Assembly (NCBI RefSeq): GCF_021655555.1
Contig: NZ_AP023086.1
Location: 248,001 to 312,000, forward strand
Direction: 5' to 3'
From: Marinagarivorans cellulosilyticus
Lineage (GTDB): Bacteria > Pseudomonadota > Gammaproteobacteria > Pseudomonadales > Cellvibrionaceae
DNA: 64,000 bases
This document shows positions 1-9,203 of the stretch, piece by piece. Each line of letters opens with the position of its first letter. Position 1 is the first letter of the stretch. The notes under the pieces were generated by a model. It saw only the letters and a list, made by a program, of their open reading frames with translations. It had not been told where the DNA came from and searched no databases. The position numbers and the translations under genes are program-made.

Positions 1-1392
1 CCTAGGCCCTTTTTACTGGCTACCTTAAGCTTGGTAGGGTTGCAGTGTGCGTTCGCCTTTGCTTTATTGGTATGGGGCCATCGTTGGTTGGCCATAGCGC
101 CAGTTATTATTGCCACCTTATTGTTTTACCCGCTGTGGAGCTGGTTGCGCTTAGAGCTAGCCATGGCCTATTTACAGCGCGCCTTAGCCCTTCGCTTGCA
201 ACACCCAGCGCAAGCATCGGGCTTATTAAAGAAGGCAACACCTGTTCAACCCTATACGCCTTGGTTAATGGCGAGCGATACCGTTGCCCGAACGGTTAAT
301 CAATTGGATTCGGTATCAATGGCGCAAGAGGCCGCGCACCAGCTGTTGCAGCAGAGTGTTTCTGGGCTGCAAGAAGGCTGCATTATTTTTGCTGATACAG
401 GCCGCTGTTATCTCACCAATACATTGGCGCAGACGTGGCTGCCCGAGTGGCACAGTAGCGATGTAAAAGATTTAAATCAGCACCTAAGCTTACCGGCAGA
501 TTGGCCTGCCAGCATTGCTGATGTTTTCGCGCGCGATGCGGTTATTCGCTGCGAAGCGCAAAGTGCGGCTACAACTTTTTTTGTGCAGGTTAAACGTTGC
601 CCTATTACGTTGCCTAATCGCTTCGAAGCCATTGTTGCGGGGGTGCTGACGCTCACGGATATTTCTGCCCTTAAAGCTAGCGAGCGCGCACGCGAAGAGA
701 CACTCAACTTCATATCGCACGATTTGCGGTCGCCGCTGGTGTCTATTTTGTCGTTAATTGCTCACCAACGCGATGCCGGCAGCAATGTTGCGGATATGCC
801 AGCATTGCTAAGCGACATAGAGCGTTATGCCAACCGCAACCTTGCATACTCCGAAAGCCTTTTACAGCTAAATAGAGCCGAGCAATTTGCCCCAGTGCAG
901 AAAGCGGCGATGTGCGATTTATTGGCCGTATGTGAAGATGCTTTTGCACAAGTACAGCCTTTTGCAAAAACTCAAAATTGCCCCATGCAGCACAACTATG
1001 TTGGCGAAGAATTTTGGGTGCAGGGTGACTATGAGCTGCTACAGCGGGCGGTGGTTAATTTATTAACCAATGCCATTAAATATGGCGCGTCGCCAAAGGG
1101 GGTAGTTTTACAGTTATGCCGCGATAACCGTGACGCAACCAAGGTGCAGCTAAGCGTACAAGATTTTGGTGCGGGTATGGATGCGGCGCAGCAAGTTCAA
1201 GCTTTTGAGCGCTTCACGCGCAACCCGCTTGCTGGTAGCAGTGGGGCGGGTTTGGGCTTATTTTTTGTAAAAACGGTAATCACTAAGCACGGTGGCGGCA
1301 TAACATTGCAAAGCGCCCCGAACAAGGGCTGTTGCATCGCCTGCACGCTGCCGTTACAAGCGCTAGATTTTCTTACCGAAAACGAAATGTAA
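1..1392 (+). CDS. Membrane sensor histidine kinase (5' end outside window)
   Basis: The frame is open from the first base, so the N-terminus lies upstream; 463 residues are visible. They start with two or three hydrophobic helices (about 1-50), then a PAS-like stretch (about 100-220), a HisKA box ISHDLRSPL with the phosphoacceptor His at visible residue 240, and a HATPase_c domain with N box (VNLLTNAIKYG), G1 (DFGAGMD) and G2 (GAGLGLFF). It should autophosphorylate and pass phosphate to a response regulator, as the family does. Helices directly before PAS-HisKA are common in CHASE2-type kinases, so an extracytoplasmic sensor upstream is likely, but it cannot be seen. No response regulator follows; a partner may be upstream. 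The TTG at position 31 is not a convincing start. Confidence 0.9.
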   Translation, partial: PRPFLLATLSLVGLQCAFAFALLVWGHRWLAIAPVIIATLLFYPLWSWLRLELAMAYLQRALALRLQHPAQASGLLKKATPVQPYTPWLMASDTVARTVNQLDSVSMAQEAAHQLLQQSVSGLQEGCIIFADTGRCYLTNTLAQTWLPEWHSSDVKDLNQHLSLPADWPASIADVFARDAVIRCEAQSAATTFFVQVKRCPITLPNRFEAIVAGVLTLTDISALKASERAREETLNFISHDLRSPLVSILSLIAHQRDAGSNVADMPALLSDIERYANRNLAYSESLLQLNRAEQFAPVQKAAMCDLLAVCEDAFAQVQPFAKTQNCPMQHNYVGEEFWVQGDYELLQRAVVNLLTNAIKYGASPKGVVLQLCRDNRDATKVQLSVQDFGAGMDAAQQVQAFERFTRNPLAGSSGAGLGLFFVKTVITKHGGGITLQSAPNKGCCIACTLPLQALDFLTENEM

Positions 1393-1426
1393 AACCAGAT
1401 TTTACAGGGTTTTACACACTTTTTTT
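1388..1426 (+). terminator. Probable rho-independent terminator of the kinase gene
   Basis: The inverted pair TGTAAAACC (1388-1396) and GGTTTTACA (1408-1416) overlaps the stop codon and is followed after three bases by a run of seven T. The stem is AT-rich, so its strength is uncertain. Confidence 0.45.
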
Positions 1427-1484
1427 GGGCCTTTCCCCATAATGGCGTCACCGATTACGGACGCCCCATTGATGGAGACAGACC

Positions 1485-2642
1485 ATGAGCAACCTAATTT
1501 CTAGCCCGCAAGCCCTTAGCAAACGCAAAATTGTTGCTGCAATAGCGTTGGCCGCCTTGTGTTCCAATCAGGCAGTCAGCCAAAACGTGCACGACAACAG
1601 CGGTTTTACCATTACGCCTTCAGTGGGCTACCACACCCACAACGCCAGTAAGCAAGGCTTGGACGATAGCAGCACAGTAAGCCTAGGCGCCGGCTACCAA
1701 TTTGCTAGCCCGTGGGCCACCGAGCTAACTTACCTTGTAAGCAAGCCAGATATTGCCAATGGTGTTGGTGAAGTAGACGAAGAGCACCTGCGTTTAGACG
1801 CCCTTTACCACTTAGATCAAACCGAAAAAGCACAGCCTTATGCGGTATTTGGCGCGGGCATTAGCGAGTTTGCCAGCGAAGGCGTAAAAGTAGATGACAC
1901 CCTCGTAAATGCGGGTATGGGTGTTAAGTATGCGTTCAACGACATTGTTGCATTGCGTTCGGATATTCGCTTAATTCACCACCTCGATGCCCATGCAACG
2001 CAAGCGGCAATGAACTTAGGCGTAAGCTTTTTGTTGGGCGGTAAATCGTCTAAAACAACCGTAACCGATAGTGATAGTGACAACGACGGCGTATTAGATC
2101 GCATCGATAGCTGCCCAGGCACGGCGGCCAACACCGAAGTTGATAATACCGGTTGTCCTTCTCGCAAGGTGGTTTTAGATGGCGATAACGATGGCATTGA
2201 AGACGCAAAAGATGCCTGTCCAGATACCAAAGCTGGCGCCAAAGTGAATGCAGACGGTTGTTACAAAATGCTAACCACCGATCGCAAAGTCACGCTTAAA
2301 CTGCAGTTTGAAAATAACGCGGCTGCTGTTTTAAATCCTAACGATCCACAAATAAAAGCCTTATCGACTTTTATGCGTGAATACCCCAAAGCCAATGTTG
2401 TGATTGAAGGCCATACCGACGATCGCGGCAGCGCGGCTTATAACCAAGCCCTATCCCAAAAGCGTGCGCAAGCCGTTGCCAATATTTTAATACAACAACA
2501 AGGCATCGATGCGAGCCGTATAAGCGCTAAAGGTTTGGGCGAGTCAACCCCGGTAGCCGATAACTCTACGGCACAAGGCCGCTCACAAAACCGCCGAGTA
2601 GAAGCGGTTGTTAGCGCCACAACACAGACGATAGCTCCATAA
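1485..2642 (+). CDS. OmpA-family outer membrane protein with TSP3-like calcium repeats
   Basis: 385 residues. A signal peptide (hydrophobic core AAIALAALC, cleavage near residue 33) is followed by a beta-barrel-like domain (about 35-185, alternating aromatic strands). An acidic linker with two thrombospondin type 3-like repeats (DSDSDNDGVLDRIDSCPGT and DGDNDGIEDAKDACPDT) follows, and then an OmpA_C peptidoglycan-binding domain (about 270-375) containing IEGHTDDRGS and NRRVE. The family anchors the outer membrane to peptidoglycan; the Asp-rich repeats probably bind calcium. The ATG is preceded by GGAG. It stands alone between terminator-like hairpins, so it is probably monocistronic. Confidence 0.93.
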   Translation: MSNLISSPQALSKRKIVAAIALAALCSNQAVSQNVHDNSGFTITPSVGYHTHNASKQGLDDSSTVSLGAGYQFASPWATELTYLVSKPDIANGVGEVDEEHLRLDALYHLDQTEKAQPYAVFGAGISEFASEGVKVDDTLVNAGMGVKYAFNDIVALRSDIRLIHHLDAHATQAAMNLGVSFLLGGKSSKTTVTDSDSDNDGVLDRIDSCPGTAANTEVDNTGCPSRKVVLDGDNDGIEDAKDACPDTKAGAKVNADGCYKMLTTDRKVTLKLQFENNAAAVLNPNDPQIKALSTFMREYPKANVVIEGHTDDRGSAAYNQALSQKRAQAVANILIQQQGIDASRISAKGLGESTPVADNSTAQGRSQNRRVEAVVSATTQTIAP

Positions 2643-2646
2643 CATT

Positions 2647-2677
2647 TAGCCACTGATGTCCATCAGTGGCTATTTTT
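2647..2677 (+). terminator. Rho-independent terminator after the OmpA-type gene
   Basis: A perfect 12-bp stem (TAGCCACTGATG with CATCAGTGGCTA, two-base loop) is followed by TTTTT. It starts five bases after the stop codon. Confidence 0.85.
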
Positions 2678-2708
2678 ACTAATACATAAAATTTTATAGG
2701 ACAGAGGT

Positions 2709-3530
2709 ATGAACGAGAATATTGAAGAACTATTACAACGTGCGCCAGAAATAATAGTGACTTATGGCGTAAAAATATTATTGGCATTTGCCGTCTATTT
2801 AATTGGTAAATGGATTGCCAAAGGGATTGCTGGGTTATTAGAAAAAGGCATGAAGTCACGCAATGTAGACGCTACTATTATTAGCTTCACTAAAAATATA
2901 GTGTACTACGCCATGTTTACCATGGTGATTATTGCAGCGTTGGGCCAGCTCGGCGTGCAAACAGCTTCTTTTGTGGCCATTATTGGTGCTGCGGGTTTAG
3001 CTATTGGTTTTGCTTTACAAGGTTCGCTTGCCAACTTTGCCGCAGGCGTATTATTAATACTATTCCGCCCCTTCAAATTAGGTGATTTTGTAGAAGCTGG
3101 TGGTGCATCGGGTGTTGTTAAAGAGGTTTCAATATTCTCTACCATTCTAACTACAGGCGATAACAAAACCGTAACTATCTCAAACGCTTCAGTTATGGGT
3201 GGCAATATCACTAACTATTCAACACAACCTGAACGTCGAGTAGATTTTACTGTGGGCGTTAGCTACGGCGCAGATCTTGACTTAGTGCGCAAAGAACTCA
3301 CCGCCATAGCAAAAGGTGACGATCGCATTATTGTCGATAAAGGCATCACCATTGGTTTAGCCGAACTTGCAGATTCATCTGTTAACTTCGCCTTTCGCAT
3401 TTGGACAAAAACCGAAAACTATTGGCCGCTATATTTCGATACTAACGAAAAAATTAAAAAGCGTTTTGATGCTGCAGGTATTGAAATACCCTTTCCACAA
3501 ATGGATGTGCATGTCGCAAAAGAGGCGTAA
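2709..3530 (+). CDS. mscS: Small-conductance mechanosensitive channel, MscS family
   Basis: 273 residues, close to the size of the classic MscS (about 286). Three N-terminal membrane helices (about 18-40, 60-85, 90-120) end in the pore-lining helix GAAGLAIGFALQGSLANFAA, with the Gly/Ala packing typical of MscS TM3, followed by the beta domain (LFRPFKLGDFV) and the cytosolic alpha/beta vestibule, which ends in a short amphipathic tail. It releases osmolytes from the cytoplasm on hypoosmotic shock. The ATG at 2709 has GGACAGAGG just upstream. The gene lies between two hairpins and appears to be a single transcription unit. Family assignment is firm; the gating properties are inferred from the family. 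Confidence 0.95.
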   Translation: MNENIEELLQRAPEIIVTYGVKILLAFAVYLIGKWIAKGIAGLLEKGMKSRNVDATIISFTKNIVYYAMFTMVIIAALGQLGVQTASFVAIIGAAGLAIGFALQGSLANFAAGVLLILFRPFKLGDFVEAGGASGVVKEVSIFSTILTTGDNKTVTISNASVMGGNITNYSTQPERRVDFTVGVSYGADLDLVRKELTAIAKGDDRIIVDKGITIGLAELADSSVNFAFRIWTKTENYWPLYFDTNEKIKKRFDAAGIEIPFPQMDVHVAKEA

Positions 3531-3585
3531 GCCTCTACCTTATTCGAGTCCTGGTGAGATGTATTGACCAAACATCTCGAATACT

Positions 3586-3627
3586 CGCTATAACTTCATT
3601 CTGGTAAGGGCGAAGTTATAGCGTTTT
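3586..3627 (+). terminator. Terminator-like hairpin after mscS
   Basis: CGCTATAACTTC (3586-3597) pairs with GAAGTTATAGCG (3612-3623) across a 14-base loop and is followed by TTTT. A second hairpin, TATTCGAG (3541-3548) with CTCGAATA (3577-3584), lies just upstream. Confidence 0.7.
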
Positions 3628-3687
3628 AAATATTTTTTAAGTAGATAGATAAAAATTTTAAAGCCTATATTGTCAAGGAGAACACTG

Positions 3688-3933
3688 ATGAATTATGTGT
3701 CAATTAATGGCGAAAGATACGAAAAAAGACTACTAGATTTAGCAACCACTTATACCACTGGGCGAGGAGAGGGCGAGCTATCTAAAAAAGAGGTGTTGAG
3801 TCTTATTACTTGCGCCAAAGATGGAATGTCTGTGACAGAGCCCGAACTTAAAACATTATATTTTATTCGCCAAAATTTTAATTTTAGCCGCGCCGCAATA
3901 GAGCTTTTTGATGCGCAAATGCTAACGTTATAA
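3688..3933 (+). CDS. Small hypothetical protein (81 aa)
   Basis: 81 residues from the ATG at 3688, which has AAGGAG seven bases upstream; a longer frame from a TTG at 3670 would place that ribosome site inside the gene, so it was not used. The protein is soluble, charged and mostly helical, with a conserved-looking YFIRQNFNFSRAAIELF segment near the C-terminus. I do not recognise the family. It lies alone between mscS and the DUF937-like gene, on the same strand. Codon use looks like that of its neighbours. Confidence 0.7.
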   Translation: MNYVSINGERYEKRLLDLATTYTTGRGEGELSKKEVLSLITCAKDGMSVTEPELKTLYFIRQNFNFSRAAIELFDAQMLTL

Positions 3934-4012
3934 ATTCACGGATTCTTCACTTTAGTTTGTAATACGTGTTAGTAGGCTAAGCTAAACGCGAAATGTAAAA
4001 GGATGAACAGCT

Positions 4013-4387
4013 ATGAACATGATTCAATCACTATCGACTTTGGTTATTGCTCGGTTTTCTGGAAAAATAAATGCCGATGAACACTCGGTGATGAATGCCC
4101 TAAAAAGTTTATTGCCCGTTCACGGTAACGATATTGATATAGGCGCATTGATTGAACGCATAGCGATGAATGGTGGCAATGTTGTTTCTTTAGCCATGTC
4201 GTGGTTAAGCGACGATAGCAACCAAACCCTAGCTGCAGATCAACTATCGTCGTTACTCGGTGAACATAAAATCAGCGCATTCTCGCGTGCGCTTGGCCTA
4301 AATAAAAACGAAGCAGCAAACGCATTAGCCAGCATTATTCCGCAGCTGATCGACCAGAATAGCCAAGGTGGCTTTCTACGTTTTTAG
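4013..4387 (+). CDS. DUF937/YidB-like protein
   Basis: 124 residues, no signal peptide or membrane helix. The C-terminal half (ISAFSRALGLNKNEAANALA followed by IIPQLIDQNSQGG) has the pattern of DUF937/YidB proteins, in which a short helical repeat with Gly-Leu ends in a LLPxLIDxxTxxG motif. The biochemical role of the family is not established. The ATG is preceded by AAAGGATG. It converges with the minus-strand acyltransferase fusion, with only 35 bases between stop codons. Confidence 0.65.
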   Translation: MNMIQSLSTLVIARFSGKINADEHSVMNALKSLLPVHGNDIDIGALIERIAMNGGNVVSLAMSWLSDDSNQTLAADQLSSLLGEHKISAFSRALGLNKNEAANALASIIPQLIDQNSQGGFLRF

Positions 4388-4422
4388 TGCTAATTGTTAG
4401 TGATGAGATTCAAATAGAATTA

Positions 4423-6957
4423 TTAATTTTTCATCCATCTTTTGATCACCTGGCGGGAGCAAATTAAGAATAGCTCATAAAGTTTCCAGCCGACTAAGCC
4501 AAGTGCAACACCGATAGCAATACGTGCTATATCAATATGCCAGTCGGCACTAAAGCTGTCTATTGGGGCCCTTGAATGCAACATATAGATGAAAAGGCTT
4601 GCTCCGCCAATTGACGCGATCATAGGTTTTAGGAGCGAAGGTATGTTAATACTCTGGAACCATATGAGTAACAATCCACCAAGAGCAACAGTTATCATTC
4701 TAGAAAGATCGTTAGGGAAAAATATAATCGGTAGAAAAATTGTTAAGGCAGAAGCAATTTGCTTTTGTCTTAGTTCCGTTGCTGCAAAGCCCAAAAAGCC
4801 TAGAGCGAATAACCAGTAACACCATGTAATTTCTTTGCCTGAAAGCCCATAAGTTTCACCCCATTTGAAGTATTGATCCATAACGCGTGCTGCAATTGCA
4901 ATTGTCAATAATATGCCAGCATAAGAGAAACCATTATCCCTTACCCAATTACGCAGTGGTTTATACATAATTGGTAATGCAGTAATAAAAATACTTTGTG
5001 CTAAGGCACAAATAAACCAGGCCGGCAGAGGGACAACTCCTGTATCGGGAATGTTATTCATAACCAAGAAAATGGCTGGAAAATTAATCGGGTCTCCTTT
5101 AAGTATGGGGAGTATGATTAGAATGGTCCAATATGGTAGCAGTACGTTAATGGTCATTGATTTGAAGAAGGATTTTGTATTACCGTTAAGTAATGCTTCC
5201 CATTGGAAGCGAAGTAAATTTAATCCACTTACTAGTAACAGTAATGCGGCGCCACCAGCCATGAATGATAGCCCTGCATGGTTGATAACTACAGCTAACA
5301 CGGAATAGCACCTTACAACGGAACTGGATTCTAATTTAGACACCCATCGCCTGCCCGTTTTGCTCGTCGCGAGCGTTGCTAGTTCATCGATTGGCCGCGT
5401 CTCCCAGTGATCAGGTACAGTACCCAGTGCCTTTTCAATATCTAAACTGGTTTGAACATAGGTTAACGAGCTGCCTCCCAAGGTTTTAAACGTGTCTTGC
5501 GGGCTCACGTCATTGATATTTAGGCGTGCTTTGTAAATGGCAGTTAGTTGATCTTGTATAGACCCTTGAGTTGAGGTTAAAGTCGGTTCTACTTTTGGAA
5601 ATTGTACTTGAAGTGTCTTATAGTCTACTTTTCCGTTACTGAGGCGCGGTGGCTCACTTGCGATAACTACCCGCACGCAAGATTCAGGTAACCGAGTTAG
5701 CTCCAATGCTCTTGCCATTACTTGATTTTGCAATGCGGTATCGCTAACAGCAATTAACAACTCGTCATCGTTGCCTGTGCATAAACACGACAACCCTTCG
5801 TTTTCAAAGGTACTCTCTAGCTCATCTAAACCTAATCTGATACCAAAGGGTTTGATAAACCTATTTATTCTGCCGGTTATGCGATATAAGCCTTTTTCAT
5901 TAATTTGTGCGACATCCCCTGTTTTTAAAGTATCTAATTTTTCATCTATGAGTAGGTCCGAAGCTTTAGTGGCATACCCCATCATAATATTTGGTCCACG
6001 ATAAATCAGCTCACCATCAATTCCAGTTTCTGTGATAGTGCGATTTTTATCGTCTAGTAAATTAAATTCACCCCCCGGTATCGAAACACCAATGCAATCA
6101 GGAAAATCTGCTGCTAGCTCAGGCGGTAGATAGGCCATGCGCGCTGTTGCTTCTGTTTGCCCATACATCACATAAAATTCTGCAGATTTTTTCTTAGCTA
6201 AATGGCTAAAAAGCTTTACTTTTTCGGCTGAAAGGCGTCCGCCCGCTTGGGTAAAGTAACGCAGGCTAGGGAGCTCTTGTGTCTGAAAATTTGTCCTTTC
6301 TAATAGTTCATAAATATAGGGGACCCCTGCAAATGATGTACATTCATGCTGCTTGAAAGATTCCCAGAACTTTTCTTCTGTAACCGTAGATTCGCTAAGA
6401 ACAACAGAGCCGCCAGCACTTAAGTGGGAGTTGATGACTGATAAGCCGTACGAATAGTTAAAGGGCAGTGTTGTAATCGCTCTATCCTTTTCGGTCAAAC
6501 CCAGATAGCTGGCGATCGATTCGGCATTTGAGATAATGTTCTTTTGGCTAAGTTTAATTTGTTTGGCGTTGCCAGTGCTGCCAGATGTCGATAGTACTAC
6601 GCAAAGGTCGGGGTGTACCGAAACGGTTGAGTCAGCTTCTGGTGTTGATAACTTCCATACGCCAGAAGATTTTGAATAATGATAGCTAATCGGGTAGGTA
6701 GATAAAATGCTTTGGATATTTATTTCATCTTTAGGGTTTACTAACATCGCCGGCATGCCAATTTTTAGTGACGCTAAGTAGCAAATAATAGGGCGAAGGT
6801 CATTGCTGCACTCAATAAGAATTAGACCCGCCTCTGAACCCATTGCCTTAATAAAATTGTCAACATGCTCTTCTAATTTGGAATAAGAAATCTCGATATT
6901 ATCTTCAGTTATTAATGCGATATTATTTTTGAAGCGCTGGTAGTCTATTAGTTGCAT
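4423..6957 (-). CDS. Fusion: acyl-adenylating domain, carrier protein, membrane acyltransferase (AT3)
   Basis: 844 residues with three parts. Residues 1-450 are an AMP-binding (ANL) domain: phosphate loop LSTSGSTGNAK (122-132), A5 motif YGQTEAT (265-271), A7 YRITGRINRFIKPFG (358-372, with Asn where Asp is usual) and C-terminal catalytic Lys in SNGKVD (440-445). Residues 460-530 are a peptidyl/acyl-carrier domain with the phosphopantetheine site LGGSSL (Ser497). Residues about 545-844 are an acyltransferase-3-like multi-helix membrane domain with NHAG (His560). The protein should activate a carboxylic acid (amino acid or acyl) with ATP, load it on its own carrier arm and pass it to a membrane acceptor; the last step is inference from domain order. 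The ATG follows the upstream SGNH acyltransferase by 49 bases, so the two are probably one operon. Substrate is unknown. Confidence 0.85.
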   Translation of the reverse strand: MQLIDYQRFKNNIALITEDNIEISYSKLEEHVDNFIKAMGSEAGLILIECSNDLRPIICYLASLKIGMPAMLVNPKDEINIQSILSTYPISYHYSKSSGVWKLSTPEADSTVSVHPDLCVVLSTSGSTGNAKQIKLSQKNIISNAESIASYLGLTEKDRAITTLPFNYSYGLSVINSHLSAGGSVVLSESTVTEEKFWESFKQHECTSFAGVPYIYELLERTNFQTQELPSLRYFTQAGGRLSAEKVKLFSHLAKKKSAEFYVMYGQTEATARMAYLPPELAADFPDCIGVSIPGGEFNLLDDKNRTITETGIDGELIYRGPNIMMGYATKASDLLIDEKLDTLKTGDVAQINEKGLYRITGRINRFIKPFGIRLGLDELESTFENEGLSCLCTGNDDELLIAVSDTALQNQVMARALELTRLPESCVRVVIASEPPRLSNGKVDYKTLQVQFPKVEPTLTSTQGSIQDQLTAIYKARLNINDVSPQDTFKTLGGSSLTYVQTSLDIEKALGTVPDHWETRPIDELATLATSKTGRRWVSKLESSSVVRCYSVLAVVINHAGLSFMAGGAALLLLVSGLNLLRFQWEALLNGNTKSFFKSMTINVLLPYWTILIILPILKGDPINFPAIFLVMNNIPDTGVVPLPAWFICALAQSIFITALPIMYKPLRNWVRDNGFSYAGILLTIAIAARVMDQYFKWGETYGLSGKEITWCYWLFALGFLGFAATELRQKQIASALTIFLPIIFFPNDLSRMITVALGGLLLIWFQSINIPSLLKPMIASIGGASLFIYMLHSRAPIDSFSADWHIDIARIAIGVALGLVGWKLYELFLICSRQVIKRWMKN

Positions 6958-7006
6958 ATTTTTTCGACCCTAAAGTAAATCCGAGTGGCTATGATTGAAA
7001 TTTTGC

Positions 7007-8935
7007 TTACTGCAGATTCATGATGCTTTTGGCGATGATTTCACCACCGTAAATACTTAAGTGATTGCTGTCAAAAAACAGGGGTTTTTCATTTTTTATT
7101 GCAGGGCAGTAATAGTCGCCGCACAGTGAGTCTATAGTTTTAACGGCTATCAAGTTTTCCGACCAAGGCAGCTGGTTAAGTTTGTCTAAAATAAACGCAT
7201 TAGTCGCCTCGTATTCATCAATAGGAATAGTGTTGGCTAGGTCGTAAGTATATTGCTTATGAAATATGGAAAACGGTGTCGTTATTTTTTCTATGTCAAC
7301 AGGTAGTTCTGGGATTGGGAATAGTACAAATACTTTTTTACCTGACAGTTGCAGCCGTTTTATAACCTCGTGTAGGCTTTTCCAGTATATTTCTCGAGGG
7401 TCTATATTACCTTCTGGAAATAGCTCAGGGTGTTTTCTAATGTAATGTTCAGCATCATAAATAAATGGTGTGTACCGAAAGCCAATTAGCACATTCTCAA
7501 TTTCTTTCTTGTTTTGTATATGGCTTAAGCTTTCTCGAAACCACTCGGTGCAGCCGATGCGGCCGCCGTCATATAGCAATACCGGCGGGCAGCCACTAAA
7601 GCTCAGGTGGAGTAGGCTTTCGCCTTTTGATTCTAGTTGTTGAGACAGGGCGTATGCGGGCTCAACAATATGACTATCACCAAATACGGCCCATTTGAGA
7701 TTGCCGTTTTGATATTGGCAGGACTTGTCTGGCTTAAGGTAGTTGGCTCCGGATGTATGGCATCCGTTACGTTTTGGGCTATATAGCGTAGTTGCTGGGT
7801 AGGTCGGAGCTGAAAATCTATTTTCATAGCCTTTAAAGTAGGAGCCTGTGAGGCCAAGCGCCCCAAAAAAAGATAAAGCAACAATCGAGTAACTAAAAAT
7901 AGCTCTTCGATTGTATTTCTTTCTATTTCTAAACGGGGTTTCGATATATCTCCAGCATGCCTAAGCAAGTATAAATGTACATACAATGGCAACACTGAAA
8001 TGCTCAATAGAGGGTTCGTGTTGAAATTTCATTCTTAAGAATGCAAATAGAGGTTGGTGCCAAAGGTAGAGCGAATAAGATATTGCGCCTATCCAGACGA
8101 AAGGTTTTAGCGAAAGCAGTTTACCTACAAGAGTGGTACTTGTTGCATAGCGTATGATTAATGCGGCTCCTAATACGGGAACAATGGCATAAACCCCAGG
8201 GAATGGTGTTTTATGCGTATAAAAAATAATACTGTAGATTATTAATAATAAGCCAATCCCGGCCATTATCTCGTCAAACTTAGGCTTATTGCCAGCCGTT
8301 GTTCGGGGGTAGAATGCTAGCAGTGAACCGGCTAATAGCTCCCATGCTCGGCTAGTAATTAAATAGAAATTGGCATCCTTAAATTGTCGTATAGATAAGT
8401 ACTCTGATAAACATAAAGAAGCTACCGATATGCCGGCTAATAGCGTTACTATTTTCCAGCGTGCAGTACTGGCTAAATAAAGCATCAAAAGGGGAAAGAA
8501 TACGTAGTATTGCTCTTCGACAGCGAGACTCCATGTGTGAAGCAGGGGCTTTTCATCGGACGCGGTCGAAAAGTATCCATTGGTTAAGAAAAAGTAAACA
8601 TTGGAAAGGAAGGTAACTACAGAGAAAACACTATCGGAGTAGCTTTTCAATAGCGTAGCAGGCATTAATATGTAAGCCGCAATCGATGTGGTCGCCAGCA
8701 TAACCATAAGTGCTGGCAAAATTCTCCGTGCTCGGCGTTCGTAGAAGTTAACGATCGAAAACGAATTATCATTGAGTTCGTTAATAATGATGGTGGTGAT
8801 AAGAAAACCACTAATAACAAAAAATATGTCAACACCAACGTAGCCGCCTGAAAAGCCGCTAATGCCCGCATGAAAAAGGATGACGGGAATAACCGCAACA
8901 GCTCGTAAGCCGTCTATCTCTGCTCTGTACTTCAT
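7007..8935 (-). pseudogene. OafA-like AT3-SGNH acyltransferase interrupted by one in-frame amber codon
   Basis: Read through, this is a 642-residue frame of exactly the usual size for OafA/YrhL-type O-acyltransferases. It begins with the AT3 signature YRAEIDGLRAVAVIPVILFH and about ten helices, ends its membrane part with WRYIETPFRNR, and continues into a periplasmic SGNH domain with block I FGDSH (about residues 418-422) and block V DSNHLS (about 620-625). Codon 325 (7961-7963) is TAG, between FILA and ACWRYIE; frame and downstream sequence are otherwise intact, with no second stop. The family O-acylates surface polysaccharides. As written, it encodes a 324-residue membrane half without SGNH domain, so it is broken, suppressed or a sequencing error. 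It is probably cotranscribed with the fusion gene downstream. Confidence 0.8.
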
Positions 8936-9203
8936 TCATCTATCTCTAATGCAAAGTATGGATGCTAGGTTTTTATAAATTGCCTAAATAAGGCGCTGTT
9001 TAGCCATGCAAGATATCGGTACAGGCTCTGTATTGAGGGGTCTTTATAAGTGGGTTTTAGATTATGCTCGCTTAGCGCAAGCTATGCATCATAGGGGTAT
9101 GTTAACAAAATTTCTTGGGTGTTGGTCCTCCTAAAAGGCATTGGCTTAGGTGTGGCTAGGATGGGTGTGTGGACGACTAGTTGTGCGGTGGAATACCACA
9201 TGG

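Noticed and set aside
7633..8007. Minus-strand 124-codon frame inside the acyltransferase
   Set aside because: It overlaps the intact read-through frame that carries WRYIETPFR and FGDSH and has no family pattern of its own; it is a shadow.
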